Of a DNA stretch of 64,000 bases, positions 45,846 through 53,979 are shown one piece after another. Source of the stretch: Thermococcus cleftensis (GTDB lineage Archaea > Methanobacteriota_B > Thermococci > Thermococcales > Thermococcaceae); NCBI RefSeq assembly GCF_000265525.1, contig NC_018015.1:1648322-1712321 (forward strand), written 5' to 3'. The notes under the pieces are model-generated. The model saw only the letters and a program-made list of their open reading frames with translations, was not told where the DNA came from and made no database searches. How positions within the stretch are numbered: position 1 is the stretch's first letter; every line of letters begins with the position of its first letter. Both the position numbers and the translations under genes were made by a program.

Positions 45846-45848
45846 GGT

Positions 45849-46298
45849 TTAAGGGACAATCTTTACCTCTTGAACTTTACTGTAGTCTTTATCGAAGGTT
45901 GCAATGGCATCCACTCCCTTCTCCACGGCGGTGGCAAGTATCGTGGCGTCGTTTGGAAGGAGTGAGTACCTCCGTATGAATCCCCGTATGGCCTCCCAAT
46001 CGCTTGAGTCGGGGAGAATTTCTATCCCCAGGGCCTGCAGGACGAGTTCCATTCTGCTTAGGGGTTCCTCAAAGGGTCTGTATCCCTGTTCTCTCAGTAT
46101 CTCCTTGACCCTGTGATACGAACGTGCTCCAAACGTTACCTCGGCCGTTTTTCGAATCACCGCGTAGCTCAGCTCGTTCAGAACCGTGGCGCTGATGTAA
46201 AACTCGTAATCCTCCGACAGGATATCCTTCGCCCTTGGGGTTAGCTCGGTCTTGTAGAGGTAGTTGTACAGGACGTTGGTATCAAGGAGAACCCTCAT
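45849..46298 (-). CDS. PIN-domain toxin-like ribonuclease
   Basis: 149 residues from ATG 46298, the start that opens with the PIN core (MRVLLDTNVLYNYLY). Acidic residues: LDTN (Asp), VLNELSYAV (Glu), LLPNDATILATAV (Asp), ATFDKDYS (Asp). It overlaps the antitoxin-like gene upstream by 17 bases. Likely a VapC-type tRNA/rRNA nuclease. The longer frame from 46370 reads the antitoxin gene in another phase. Confidence 0.83.
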   Translation of the reverse strand: MRVLLDTNVLYNYLYKTELTPRAKDILSEDYEFYISATVLNELSYAVIRKTAEVTFGARSYHRVKEILREQGYRPFEEPLSRMELVLQALGIEILPDSSDWEAIRGFIRRYSLLPNDATILATAVEKGVDAIATFDKDYSKVQEVKIVP

Positions 46299-46485
46299 CG
46301 TGGAGCTCCCCCACGTACTTTTCCACCTCGCCGGCCTTTCCCTCGCCGAGTATTCCTGCCAGCCTCTCAACCAGCTCCTTTCTCGTGAGTATCCTGACCG
46401 TTATCGTGTCCCCCTCGTGGAGCTCCTTTCCGTCGATTATGATGAGCTCCCCCTTTCGGTACACCCCCGAGACTACCTCGGACAT
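46282..46485 (-). CDS. AF2212/DUF104-type antitoxin
   Basis: 67 residues from ATG 46485 (GGGGTGTGG). It opens MSEVVSGVYRKGELIIIDGKE and continues LHEGDTITVRIL, the short beta-barrel typical of DUF104 antitoxins, then a helical tail (RKELVERLAGILG) to clasp the toxin. The promoter on this strand (TTATAAAC at 46515-46522) is adjacent to the MFS gene promoter. Antitoxin-first, overlapping order supports the pair. Confidence 0.75.
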   Translation of the reverse strand: MSEVVSGVYRKGELIIIDGKELHEGDTITVRILTRKELVERLAGILGEGKAGEVEKYVGELHDEGSP

Positions 46486-46536
46486 ATCCACACCCCTTTG
46501 CAGTTCTTCCCCGGAGTTTATAACCCCTACCGCTAT

Positions 46537-46568
46537 CTTTATAAAGCGATATATCGTTCGATACATCG
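46537..46568 (+). promoter_or_regulatory. TATA box and double palindromic operator of the MFS gene
   Basis: CTTTATAAAG (46537-46546) is followed immediately by two 10-bp palindromes, CGATATATCG (46547-46556) and CGATACATCG (46559-46568), 2 bases apart. They cover the expected transcription start, so a dimeric repressor bound there would block the gene. Confidence 0.6.
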
Positions 46569-46577
46569 GTGGTAGGG

Positions 46578-48047
46578 ATGGAAGTGGTCAGAAACGGAGA
46601 AACCTACGACCTTAGCTACGCGAAGAAGGCGACCCTCGTGGTCGTCCTCCTGCCCCTCCTCGTCATGTACACTGAGGCAATGCTGACCCCAGCACTACCG
46701 ACGATACAGAAGGAGTTCGCCATCAACCCCAACGACGTCAGCTGGATTCTGACGATATACCTCCTCGTCGGAACGGTAAGTGCCGCCATATTCGGCAAGC
46801 TCGGGGACATGTACGGCAAGAAGAAGATGTTCCTCGTCGCTCTGGGCTTCTACACGCTCGGGGTTATACTCAACGGCTTTGCACCGAGCTTCGAGTGGCT
46901 CCTCTTCAGCAGGGCAATCCAGGGTCTCGGCATGGCAATATTCCCGCTCGCCTTCAGCCTCGTCCGCGAGGAGTTCCCGCCCGAGATGGTGCCCCAGGTT
47001 CAGGGGATGATAAGCGCGATGTTCGGTGTCGGTATGGTCATAGCCCTTCCGCTCGGTGCCTACGTCACCCAGCACTGGGGATGGCGCTGGACTTACCACT
47101 CGGCGGCACCGTTTGCTGTCATCATGTTCATCCTTGCGTGGAAAATCCTCCGCGAGAGCCGCTACGTAAACCCCGGAAAGCTCGACTGGCCGGGAGCGCT
47201 CTTCCTGGTCTGGGCCGTCGTTCCTGCCCTGGTTGCCGTCACGCGCGCTCCCAACATCGGCTGGACCGCGAGGGAGACGCTCGTCCTCTTCGCGCTCTCG
47301 ATAGTCGGTGCGGTTTTCCTCGCCCTCTGGGAGAGAAGGGCCGAGAACCCGCTCATCCCGCTCGACATTGTGACCTCCCGCAACCCAGCGATAGTAAACC
47401 TCGGCATAATGTTCGCGGCCTTCGGCATCTCGATGATGAGCCAGGCGAACACCTACATCTTCCAGATGAAGCCGCCCTACGGCTTCGGCAAGAGTATCCT
47501 TGAGAGCGGCCTGCTCATGACCCCGATGGCCGGCGTCATGCTGGTCATAGCGCCACTCGCAGGCAAACTGATGCCCAGGATAGGTGCGAAGCCTCTCGCG
47601 GTGACCGGCGCGCTGGTGGCGAGCTCCGGGCTCGCGGTTCTCGCCAAGTACGCCCAGCAGTTCCCCCCGAACCACCTCTGGGCCTTCGTGGCGGTGATAA
47701 CCTACGTTGGCGCGGGAATAACGCTGATGAACATCTCCTTCATCAACGTGCTCGTCTTCTCGGTTTCGCAGAGGGTCATGGGAATAGCGACAGGTGCCAA
47801 CAGCCTTTTCAGGAACTTCGGCTCGACGTGGGGGCCAGCTATCGCTGGAACCGTGATGAGCACCTACTACGTCCTCTTCCACCCGCCAGGGGCGCCCTCG
47901 TGGGTGCAGATAAAGATCCCGACGACGAAGGCCTACGAGGTGCTCTTCGGGACGTCGGCGGGAATATACCTCTTCCTCGCGTTGCTCAGCCTTGCCATCG
48001 TCGAGGTGATGAAGGGCGGGAAGATAACCGGGGATATGACCGATTGA
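46578..48047 (+). CDS. MFS transporter, 14-helix DHA2 type
   Basis: 489 residues from ATG 46578 (GGTGG site). Motif A is GKLGDMYGKKKMF after the second helix, motif C-like GMVIALPLGAYVTQHWGWRW is in helix 5, and about 14 hydrophobic segments follow the DHA2 pattern, with DPxxP-like ALLAPALPTIQKEF at the first loop (read here as TPALPTIQKEF). DHA2 proteins are drug:H+ antiporters in the cell membrane. The substrate is unknown. The operator suggests substrate-responsive repression. Stop at 48047 is 5 bases before the inverted leader repeat. Confidence 0.87.
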   Translation: MEVVRNGETYDLSYAKKATLVVVLLPLLVMYTEAMLTPALPTIQKEFAINPNDVSWILTIYLLVGTVSAAIFGKLGDMYGKKKMFLVALGFYTLGVILNGFAPSFEWLLFSRAIQGLGMAIFPLAFSLVREEFPPEMVPQVQGMISAMFGVGMVIALPLGAYVTQHWGWRWTYHSAAPFAVIMFILAWKILRESRYVNPGKLDWPGALFLVWAVVPALVAVTRAPNIGWTARETLVLFALSIVGAVFLALWERRAENPLIPLDIVTSRNPAIVNLGIMFAAFGISMMSQANTYIFQMKPPYGFGKSILESGLLMTPMAGVMLVIAPLAGKLMPRIGAKPLAVTGALVASSGLAVLAKYAQQFPPNHLWAFVAVITYVGAGITLMNISFINVLVFSVSQRVMGIATGANSLFRNFGSTWGPAIAGTVMSTYYVLFHPPGAPSWVQIKIPTTKAYEVLFGTSAGIYLFLALLSLAIVEVMKGGKITGDMTD

Positions 48048-48052
48048 GACCA

Positions 48053-48784
48053 CATTTTTGTCCATCGTTACACGGGGTCTTTTGAGTTTTTTCCTTCTTT
48101 TTTGAATCTAAGGCTTTACTTTTTTGTTTCAAGCGAATGAACGCCGAGAAAACTTAAAAAACCCAGAAGAAGACTTAAAACCTCCCCCCTAACTTTGAAA
48201 GCGCGGATAAAACAAGCGCGCTTCAAGCTTATCCAGGCGTTTTGAAAATTCTCCTCGGAGATGGGTGGAGTGATTTCTTCCCTGAATGCTTTTCTCAGCC
48301 AGAAGAGCCCTAAAACGGCTTTTCGCTTTTTTACGTTACATAGAAGTAAAACCGTGCACGCGTTTGAAAACAGAGCGTTATAACTCTTTTATAAACCGAG
48401 AAAGGCCCTGAAAATTCTCCCTCAGCTCGGAGGAGCGTTTTCTACCGTTTTCCAGACGGGCCCCAAACGGGGCTCTCTGCCGTCTCAGTTGAGCTTTCGG
48501 AGGCTTCGCGAGGGAGTCTGGTGGAGTGGTTTCCGCTGGTTAGCCTTTGTTTTCCCCGGGAGAGGTTTAGCCTGCCCCGCTGGTCCTCTCCCTGGCGTTA
48601 TCTCCTCCCCTGGTTTGTTGGGGCTTTTTCTTTCTTTTTCGGTTTTCTTACTATTTTGGATGGTTTGTGTTTGGAGTGTTTGGGGTTTTTGTTCTGGTGC
48701 TGTTTTCTGAACTTCTGGTAACCGCAAAATTTATATGGGGGTTTGGCGTTACTCTATTTGCTCAATAGGGCAAAAAAGTTAACC
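48053..48784 (+). repeat. CRISPR leader 1, inverted copy of leader 2
   Basis: This 732-base stretch matches the reverse complement of 61756-62487, which has exactly the same length. The array-proximal 165 bases differ at about two positions, the distal part at roughly one in five to six. It contains the TATA box AATTTATAT (48728-48736) for the array and no convincing gene. The whole 48048-48784 gap is this leader. Confidence 0.88.
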
Positions 48785-48973
48785 GTTTCAGAACCACATA
48801 ATGTTTGGAAACCTGAACACTACACGGCTGTAGTGAAGCTCTCCCTTTGCGCCCACGAGGCGGTTTCAGAACCACATAATGTTTGGAAACAGGTGCTCGA
48901 CGCTCTGTATCGGGCCGTCCACCTCGACCTCCTTCACAATCTCCCCAGTTTCAGAACCACATAATGTTTGGAA
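48785..48973 (+). CRISPR. CRISPR array 1, three repeats and two spacers
   Basis: 28-base repeats begin GTTTCAGAACC and end TTTGGAAAC, at 48785-48812, 48863-48890 and 48948-48973; the last is degenerate at its end, as expected distal to the leader. Spacers are 50 (48813-48862) and 57 bases (48891-48947). Transcription is on plus, from the leader at 48053. No cas genes lie in the window. Confidence 0.95.
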
Positions 48974-49024
48974 CTCCGTGGCCGGGGTAGCCCCGCCATA
49001 AGAGATTGATAAAAAGAGGGTGGC

Positions 49025-50161
49025 TTATTCTCCTCTGTATGCCCTCAGGTAGAGCTCCCTTATCTCATCCGGCTTCGGCTCGACGGGATTGAAGGCAACG
49101 AGCCCGTCGCGGTAGGCCTTCTCCGCCATCTCGTCCAGCTTTGCCATGAAAGTCTCCTCGTCAACGAGCTCGCTCAGCCTTGGAACGCCCGTTCTCTCGT
49201 TCAGCCCCCTGACGGCGTCAATGAGTTCCCTCCAGTCCCTTAAGCTGAGCTCCCTCGCTATCTCGTCGTAGCGCCTCCTCGCGTAGTCGCTTTTCGTGGC
49301 ATTGAACTCCATGACGTAGGGTAGGAGTATCGCGTTGAGGAGGCCGTGCGGACCAATCCACGCCGCCTTGTGGCTCATGGCATGGCAGAGGCCGAGGCGT
49401 GCGTTGAGAAAGGCTATGCCCGCCATCGTTGAGGCGTAGTGCATCCTCTCCCTCGCCTCCCCGTCGCCCTCCAGGCTCTTCTCAAGGAACCCAAAGACCG
49501 TTTTTATCGCTCTCATCGCCATCGCGTCGCTGAAGTCGCTGGCGACCTTTGTCGTGTAGGCCTCTATCCCGTGGACGAGGACGTCGAGGCCTGAGTTCCT
49601 CGCAACTTCCCTCGGCATCGTTTTTGGCAAACGGGGGTCGAGTATTGCCACGTCGGGCGCTATCTCCGGGGTCACTATGTTGTACTTAACGTCGCCCTTC
49701 TTGAGGACGCTGGCAGCGGATACCTCGCTTCCAGCTCCACTCGTCGAGGGAATCGCTATGAGCTTTGTTCTGAGCTTGGGAACGGGCTTGGGCTTTGAAA
49801 AGCGGTCTATGAAGGCTATCTCCTCGAAGTTCAGCCCGGGAGCGTCGTAGAAGACCTTCAGGGCTTTGGTGGTGTCTATCACGCTCCCGCCGCCGAGCGC
49901 CACCAGCAGATCGGGCTCGAAATCCTTCACCTTCGGAAGGAACTCCTCTATGACCTCGACGCTCGGCTCCGCTGGAAGTCCAGCTATCGAAAAGACCTCC
50001 GCCCCGGCCTCTCTTACGTAGTCCTCGGCCTCCTTCAGGAAGCCGTGCCTCTTCATCGAGCGTGAAGAGAGTATGAGAACGCGCTCGTACCCTCTGGCCT
50101 CCTTTGAGAGCCTTCGCAGGCTTCCCCCACCCTCGATGATTTTGGTTTTCAGCCAGAACAT
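49025..50161 (-). CDS. Iron-containing alcohol dehydrogenase
   Basis: 378 residues from ATG 50161 (GGTGCTC). It matches by eye along its whole length the known NADP-dependent iron alcohol dehydrogenases of Thermococcus (MFWLKTKIIEGGG start, LYLRAYRGE end). GGGSVIDTTKALKVF is the nucleotide-binding loop, NSGLDVLVHGIEAY and LCHAMSHKAAWIGPHGLLNA carry the iron-binding His residues. It reduces aldehydes or oxidises alcohols, likely in redox balancing during peptide or sugar fermentation. It is the first complete gene after array 1. Confidence 0.93.
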   Translation of the reverse strand: MFWLKTKIIEGGGSLRRLSKEARGYERVLILSSRSMKRHGFLKEAEDYVREAGAEVFSIAGLPAEPSVEVIEEFLPKVKDFEPDLLVALGGGSVIDTTKALKVFYDAPGLNFEEIAFIDRFSKPKPVPKLRTKLIAIPSTSGAGSEVSAASVLKKGDVKYNIVTPEIAPDVAILDPRLPKTMPREVARNSGLDVLVHGIEAYTTKVASDFSDAMAMRAIKTVFGFLEKSLEGDGEARERMHYASTMAGIAFLNARLGLCHAMSHKAAWIGPHGLLNAILLPYVMEFNATKSDYARRRYDEIARELSLRDWRELIDAVRGLNERTGVPRLSELVDEETFMAKLDEMAEKAYRDGLVAFNPVEPKPDEIRELYLRAYRGE

Positions 50162-50276
50162 GAGCACCACCAAGGAAACCTGTGCCCGAAGGCTTTTAAC
50201 GTTCTCGGAGGGTTTAACCACCGGTTTAAAACCTTCTGATTAAGAAATCCTTTAATCTGGGGACTCAATTTAGCAG

Positions 50277-50570
50277 ATGATGCTCGTTAAAGGCAAGGTG
50301 GTTGCAGAAAACGGCACGTTTCCATTTGAAGTACTGAAAACTGATGGGGGAGTATCGCTCCGGGTCGAGCTTTCCGGAGAACCTTTTGAGTATTCCACCG
50401 ACTGCAATTGCCTTGAGCCTTTGGAGCTCTTGGGCCTGCTCCTCCCCGCTTTGGAGGAAGAGATTGGCGAGATAAAGGGCGTTTTTGTTGAGGAGGTCGT
50501 TGAAGGAGAAAAGAAAGGAGTTCACTCCTTCCTGAAGAGCCTGCGCAGGTTCCTCTCAAAGGGCGGGTAA
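50277..50570 (+). CDS. Small protein of unknown function
   Basis: 97 residues from ATG 50277; a second ATG follows directly and the transcript is probably leaderless (TTTAAAACC box near 50224). A beta-rich N-terminus with a CNC motif (STDCNCLEPLEL) and an acidic helix (LLPALEEEIGEI) precede a basic C-terminal helix. It is not recognised. Its last 49 bases overlap the end of mtnA on the other strand, an unusually long convergent overlap. Confidence 0.55.
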   Translation: MMLVKGKVVAENGTFPFEVLKTDGGVSLRVELSGEPFEYSTDCNCLEPLELLGLLLPALEEEIGEIKGVFVEEVVEGEKKGVHSFLKSLRRFLSKGG

Positions 50571-51586
50571 ACGATGCCTCTGTCGGTTATTATCGCCGTC
50601 AGGTACCTGTGCGGCGTGACATCAAAGGCAGGGTTGTAGACGTCAACGTCGGGCGCAATTCTGCAGCCGCCGCAGGTGAGGACTTCCTCGGGCTTCCGTT
50701 CCTCGATGGGTATCTCCTTCCCGCTCTTGAGGCTCATGTCTATTGTCGAGAGCGGCGCTACCGTGAAGAACGGTATCCCGTGCTCCTTCGCGAGGACTGC
50801 CAGGGTGTACGTCCCAATCTTGTTGGCGAAGTCGCCGTTGGCCACTATCCTGTCGGCGCCGACGATGATGGCATCGACCTTCCCCTGCTGCATGACGAAG
50901 CCGGCCATGTTGTCGGCTATGAGCTTAAGCGGTATGCCATCGTAGTGGTACTCCCACGCGGAAAGCCTCGCGCCCTGGAGGACGGGCCTCGTCTCGTCCA
51001 CCCAGAGGAGCTTGAGCGTCCCATCGCGGTGTATCACCCTGAGAACCGCTCCAACCGTTCCGAGCTGGACCGTTGCCAAACTTCCCGCGTTGCAGTGCGT
51101 TAGAACGTTCCCTTCCGGAAGGGCCTCGGCACCGTAGTGGCCCATCCTGAGGTTGGCCTCGACGTCCTCGTCCGCTATCCTCTGCGCCTCGGCGACAATC
51201 ATGCTCTTAATCTCGTCGAGCGGGCTCTCAAGGTGCTCCTCGACGAGCTTCTTCACCCTGTTGAGTGCCCAGAAGAGGTTCACAGCGGTTGGCCTCGTGT
51301 TCTTCAGCCTGTCGTACGCCCGGTAAAATCCATCCATGAACTCATCCTTGGTTTTGGCTTTTGAAGTGTCGGCGTAGAGGGCCAGACCGAAGGCTGCTGC
51401 TGCACCTATTGCGGGCGCACCGCGGACCTTCATGGTGATTATTGCATCGGCAACTTCATCGACGGTTGTCAGCTCAATCATGCGAAACTCCCTTGGCAGA
51501 AGGGCCTGGTCTATCATGATGACCTTCCCGCGCTCATAGCGCACACTCCTCGGGAGCCTCGTGAGTTCCTCGGGCTTGTACCTCAT
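50522..51586 (-). CDS. mtnA: S-methyl-5-thioribose-1-phosphate isomerase
   Basis: 354 residues from ATG 51586 (GGTGGCTG; the GTG 51601 start is less likely). IF-2B-like Rossmann fold. Active-site segments: MKVRGAPAIGAAAAFG, VLTHCNAGSLAT (catalytic Cys), VGADRIVANGD (catalytic Asp), CGGCRIAPDVDVYNPAFD. It isomerises methylthioribose-1-phosphate to the ribulose form in methionine salvage. Thermococcales also have a ribose-1,5-bisphosphate isomerase in the same superfamily; length and HCNAG/GADRI favour MtnA. Divergent from the THEP1 gene by 61 bases. Confidence 0.9.
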   Translation of the reverse strand: MRYKPEELTRLPRSVRYERGKVIMIDQALLPREFRMIELTTVDEVADAIITMKVRGAPAIGAAAAFGLALYADTSKAKTKDEFMDGFYRAYDRLKNTRPTAVNLFWALNRVKKLVEEHLESPLDEIKSMIVAEAQRIADEDVEANLRMGHYGAEALPEGNVLTHCNAGSLATVQLGTVGAVLRVIHRDGTLKLLWVDETRPVLQGARLSAWEYHYDGIPLKLIADNMAGFVMQQGKVDAIIVGADRIVANGDFANKIGTYTLAVLAKEHGIPFFTVAPLSTIDMSLKSGKEIPIEERKPEEVLTCGGCRIAPDVDVYNPAFDVTPHRYLTAIITDRGIVYPPFERNLRRLFRKE

Positions 51587-51647
51587 CTCCACAGCCACCA
51601 CCCCAAAGGGTTTAAGGGAGGAGCTTAAATCTCCTTCGGTGGTTGAA

Positions 51648-52190
51648 ATGGTGCTAAGGATATTCGTTACCGGCCCGGCGGGAGTCGGGAAAACGACGCT
51701 GGTGGAAAGGGTCGCGAGGGAAGCCGACCGCTGGGGCTACCTCGTCGGTGGAATGATCACAAGAGAGGTGCGGAGGGGTGGAAGGCGTGTGGGCTTCAGG
51801 ATCACTGCCCTCGACACCGGAGAGGAGGGAACCCTGGCCAGCGTTAGAGGGACCTCGCACCTCCCGGGCGTTCCCTTCGGGAAGTACGTCGTCCACGTTG
51901 ACGAGCTTGAGCGGGTCGGCGTTTCGGCGATAAGGCGCGCCCTTGTTGAAGCGGATCTGATAGTCATAGACGAGATAGGCCCGATGGAGTACAAGAGCGA
52001 CGAGTTCGTCAGGGTCATCGGCGAGGTTCTGAAGTCCGAGAAACCGCTGCTGGCGGTCGTCCACAGGAAGATGGTCGATAAATTCCGTCCCCTTGGAAAG
52101 CTCTACACGCTGAGCGTTGAGAACAGGAACAGGGCCTTCGCTGAGGTGCTCGATGAAGTTATGAAAGAACTGAAGGGAGTCAGAGGTTGA
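51648..52190 (+). CDS. Nucleoside-triphosphatase THEP1
   Basis: 180 residues from ATG 51648 (GGTGGTTGAA). Walker A is FVTGPAGVGKTTLVERV, Walker B is LIVIDEIGPMEYKS, and GLRITALDTGEEGTLASV-like beta hairpins are family specific. It hydrolyses NTPs, with structural similarity to AAA+ ATPases and thymidylate kinases; the cellular role is unknown. It overlaps the convergent CBS gene by 11 bases. Confidence 0.9.
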   Translation: MVLRIFVTGPAGVGKTTLVERVAREADRWGYLVGGMITREVRRGGRRVGFRITALDTGEEGTLASVRGTSHLPGVPFGKYVVHVDELERVGVSAIRRALVEADLIVIDEIGPMEYKSDEFVRVIGEVLKSEKPLLAVVHRKMVDKFRPLGKLYTLSVENRNRAFAEVLDEVMKELKGVRG

Positions 52191-52713
52191 GGCTGTCCTT
52201 GCAGCTCTCACAGATCCACTTCTCGCCGCCCTCGATGTAGACCTTGTAGAGGGGACCGTACTGGCCGCAGAGCTCGCAGATGCCGTAGACCTCCGTCTCC
52301 TCGCTGGCTTCCTCCTCACTCTCACTATTGTACGCGTTGAGAGCAGCGAGAAGGTCCGCGGCGGTGACGAAGCCTATCGGCCTTCCGAGCCTGGTAACGA
52401 GGAGTCTTCTTATACCCTTGTCCATCATCTTGTCGATCGCGTCCTGAACCTCATAGTCGTCCTCGATGGTTATCGGGTTCTTCGTCATAACCTCCTCGAC
52501 CTTGACGGTCTTGGGATCTCTCCCCTTCGCAACGACCTTGTCGAGTATGTCGCGGTCGGTTATTATTCCAACGATTTCGTCGTCTTTAACAACAACCGCG
52601 CTTCCCACCTTGTTCTTTGAGAGAATCCTGGCGACCCTGTGGACGGTGTCGTCCGGCTTGACGATGACTGCCTTTCTCTTAACCACTTGTCCCACGGCTA
52701 TCCTAGGTGCCAT
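52180..52713 (-). CDS. CBS-pair protein with C-terminal zinc ribbon
   Basis: 177 residues. Two tandem CBS motifs cover about 8-130 (VHRVARILSKNKVGSAVVVKD, MMDKGIRRLLVTRLGRPIGFV). These bind adenylates such as AMP or ATP. An acidic linker leads to a zinc-ribbon-like end, ICELCGQYGPL and ICESCKDSLNL. The fusion could couple nucleotide sensing to nucleic acid binding, which is inferred. ATG 52713 has GAGGTGGTAAA upstream. Confidence 0.85.
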   Translation of the reverse strand: MAPRIAVGQVVKRKAVIVKPDDTVHRVARILSKNKVGSAVVVKDDEIVGIITDRDILDKVVAKGRDPKTVKVEEVMTKNPITIEDDYEVQDAIDKMMDKGIRRLLVTRLGRPIGFVTAADLLAALNAYNSESEEEASEETEVYGICELCGQYGPLYKVYIEGGEKWICESCKDSLNL

Positions 52714-52763
52714 TTTACCACCTCGCCAACCGGGGGTTGGGAGAGAAACTTAAAAAGCTTTCT

Positions 52764-53402
52764 TCATGCCCGACGCTTCAAAATGTACGAAACTAGAAGG
52801 AACGTTAAGATGAAGGTTACAATGGCCAGAAGGGCCGAAATCGCAGATGTGTGGGCTGTGGGTGCTGAAGGAAGCGCTGTGGCCTGGGTGGTGCTGGTGT
52901 TTGACACCACCGATACGAGCGATTTTCCGGGTGCGGACATCATGCTGATGTTTCCAATCTCGTACGCCGAATCCTTTCCAGATGCTCCCATGGGAGCCAG
53001 CAACCTGGTTGAAGCCGCGTAAACCCCCACAGAAACCAGTCCTGCTATTCCAAGGCTGATGACGTGGAGCCTTTCAAATCCCATGACCGGCTTTTTCTTA
53101 ACCTTTGCGACGCTCTTCCGCGGAACGAGGAGAATCGGCCTGTTGGAGGCTCGGTAAAGCTTGACCTCCTGGAGTCTCTTCCCGTACTTTTTTCCAGCCA
53201 CCTCAATCAGGCCAACCTTGAGCATCTTATCTACGTGGTACGACACGGTAGAAATTGGAAGGTTAAGCTCGCGCGCTATCTCGCTTATCGACAGCGCCCG
53301 GTCTTCAACGAGGTGGAGAATGGCTATGGCCTTATCGTTCATCAGAATCTGGGCCAGCTCCTTGGCTCTTTCGTCGTGAATGTCTATCGTCTCGTAGTCC
53401 AA
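52764..53402 (-). CDS. Membrane-associated ArsR-type winged-helix regulator
   Basis: 212 residues from TTG 53402, chosen because GGTGG lies five bases upstream and the TATA box (TTTAATACG) at about 53440 gives a matching leader. The winged helix is in the first 100 residues (ALSISEIARELNLPISTVSYHVDKM). Two hydrophobic segments at about 115-133 and 188-208 (VISLGIAGLVSVGVYAAS, AISALLAIVTFILTFLLVSYIL) flank a Ser/Thr/Ala-rich loop that would lie outside the cell. It is likely a one-component membrane-bound transcription regulator; the signal is unknown. Confidence 0.8.
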   Translation of the reverse strand: MDYETIDIHDERAKELAQILMNDKAIAILHLVEDRALSISEIARELNLPISTVSYHVDKMLKVGLIEVAGKKYGKRLQEVKLYRASNRPILLVPRKSVAKVKKKPVMGFERLHVISLGIAGLVSVGVYAASTRLLAPMGASGKDSAYEIGNISMMSAPGKSLVSVVSNTSTTQATALPSAPTAHTSAISALLAIVTFILTFLLVSYILKRRA

Positions 53403-53511
53403 GGGCGCCACCTGGAAGAAATACGGTGGGGCCGTATTAAAGGTTTTCACAACTTCAACCGCATTTGAAGCGTGCAGAAGAACCCGAAGGAAAAGGAAAG
53501 GGAACTCAAAT

Positions 53512-53787
53512 TCACGGCTTCTCGAGAACGATCTCGATGGTTGAGGTGTTGGCGGTCCTGCCGTCGGCGGTCGGGAGCTCCTCGGTGCCGATCCTGATCT
53601 CCTTGACCCTGACCTCTGGGAGGAACCTGTTCCTGACGATCTCAGCGACGTCGACGGCCCTGCTGATGGCCCTACCGCGAGCCTTAACGCTGACCTCCTT
53701 GGCGCCCTCGTTGAACTGGGTTATCACGGCGAGGACGTAGTTCATAACCGGCTTCTTTCCAATGTAGACGACGTGCTCCTCAGCCAT
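53512..53787 (-). CDS. albA: DNA/RNA-binding protein Alba
   Basis: 91 residues, typical length, from ATG 53787 (GGAGGTGCC). Family motifs [34 protein letters not shown] and [13 protein letters not shown]. It is an abundant archaeal chromatin and RNA-binding protein forming dimers, often regulated by acetylation at Lys near the N-terminus. TATA-like TTTAAC at about 53835. Confidence 0.97.
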   Translation of the reverse strand: MAEEHVVYIGKKPVMNYVLAVITQFNEGAKEVSVKARGRAISRAVDVAEIVRNRFLPEVRVKEIRIGTEELPTADGRTANTSTIEIVLEKP

Positions 53788-53979
53788 TTCTGGCACCTCC
53801 GGAAGTTTTGTCGTTAGGCTATCGTGGCGTTTCAGTTAAATACTTTTCGGTCGTTAGATAGCGTTATTGGACACTCCTGTGCCTCCGATGCTCGAATCGA
53901 ATAGCCAATCTTGCTCCTTCAAATTAATGTCAAGCGAAAGATTTTAAGATTCAAAAATTGCCATAGACTTGGTGATAAG

